Assembly: GCA_007449985.2 (NCBI GenBank)
Contig: VIIQ02000577.1
Coordinates: forward strand, 1 to 64,000
Direction: 5' to 3'
Origin: Desmodesmus armatus
Lineage: Eukaryota > Chlorophyta > Chlorophyceae > Sphaeropleales > Scenedesmaceae
Length of the DNA stretch: 64,000 bases
In this document: positions 63,583 to 64,000 of the stretch, piece after piece
Position numbering within the stretch: the stretch's first letter is position 1
How the letters are laid out: each line of letters opens with the position of its first letter
Notes under the pieces: generated by a model
Databases searched by the model: none
Seen by the model: only the letters and a program-made list of their open reading frames with translations
What the model was told of the DNA's origin: nothing
Translations under genes and position numbers: made by a program

Positions 63583-64000
63583 GTGGGAGTGCTGCTGGGG
63601 GCTGATGTGTAAAGAAGGCTGCAGCACTTCACACACCAACTGTCTATCGTCAGTTGTTCAGCAGTGTGTGTTTGCTCCCTGTTCCAACGACATGGGCTAT
63701 GGCGACTGACTAAGCCACAGCATGGCCCCTGCCGCAGTCATCATCATCATTACACGTGTTTCCGGCCAGGTTCATCGCGCATGCAGCATGCTGCTAGCAG
63801 CAAATCGACCTTGGTGCAAGACAAGCAATACACCACCAGGCGACCAGTGATCTAGGACACTAGAAAGCCTGGGCCAGTTACGGCCCTCAAAGCTAACAGC
63901 ACAAGAAAAAGCTAACATAAGTAGCATGTTGTACATATATTATACAAGCAACTCAGTTGGACATGGCCCCTGGTCCAGTTGCAGACCATGCTGCCTGGAA
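63583..64000 (+). other. Start of ACCase intron 20
   Basis: From the donor AAG|GTGGGA at 63583 to the window end no exon of the ACCase central domain could be found in any frame. The stretch is taken as intron. A/T content rises near 63930-63960 (ACATATATTATACAAG). Confidence 0.5.

Overview
The window looks like nuclear DNA of a chlorophycean-type green alga. Genes are intron-rich, with GT donors and (c)tgcag acceptors. Exons carry long Gln/Ala/Lys runs coded by CAG/GCA repeats. TGTAA-type polyadenylation signals follow XPA and OBGC. One gene encodes a chloroplast-type Obg GTPase and another a plant-type homomeric acetyl-CoA carboxylase. The species cannot be named from the sequence alone. 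Single-base indels, mostly in homopolymers, break several otherwise convincing reading frames, so many 'frameshifts' may be assembly errors.

Layout. 1-9227: a tandem array of a Tc1/mariner-like DNA transposon (about 3.65 kb, 26-bp inverted ends) alternating with a near-identical spacer of about 630 bp. The transposase intron carries an antisense ORF that looks like a Vsr/DUF559 endonuclease. 9230-13480: a broken protein-kinase-like gene (minus), a 28-bp palindrome, a C-rich foldback element and sequence with no recognisable gene. 13799-24297 (minus): a 22-exon gene for a fusion of a cyclic-nucleotide-binding domain, a degenerate bacterial sigma54-activator (NtrC-type) AAA+ domain and a membrane polyferredoxin of the NosR/RdxA type. 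It diverges from XPA (24500-25710, plus). 26304-33361 (minus): a probable mobile unit with a Fanzor (eukaryotic TnpB-like nuclease) gene, preceded on the same strand by a Gln-rich protein with a CxxC motif and about seven hydrophobic segments. 34234-35131: a weak POT1-like OB-fold candidate. 35640-48549 (plus): a 13-exon gene of about 2,300 codons with eight Tudor-like modules, each split at the same point by an intron. 50128-56200 (plus): chloroplast Obg GTPase, ten exons. 57098 to the window end (plus): the first 20 exons of acetyl-CoA carboxylase.

The host genes cover DNA repair (XPA), plastid ribosome biogenesis (Obg), fatty-acid precursor synthesis (ACCase), chromatin-type binding (Tudor) and an unusual sensor-redox membrane protein. 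No operon-like logic links them. The most notable features are the sigma54-type/polyferredoxin fusion, the Fanzor unit, the nuclease nested in the transposase intron, and six long hairpins in introns of the Tudor and Obg genes that resemble algal small-RNA precursors.
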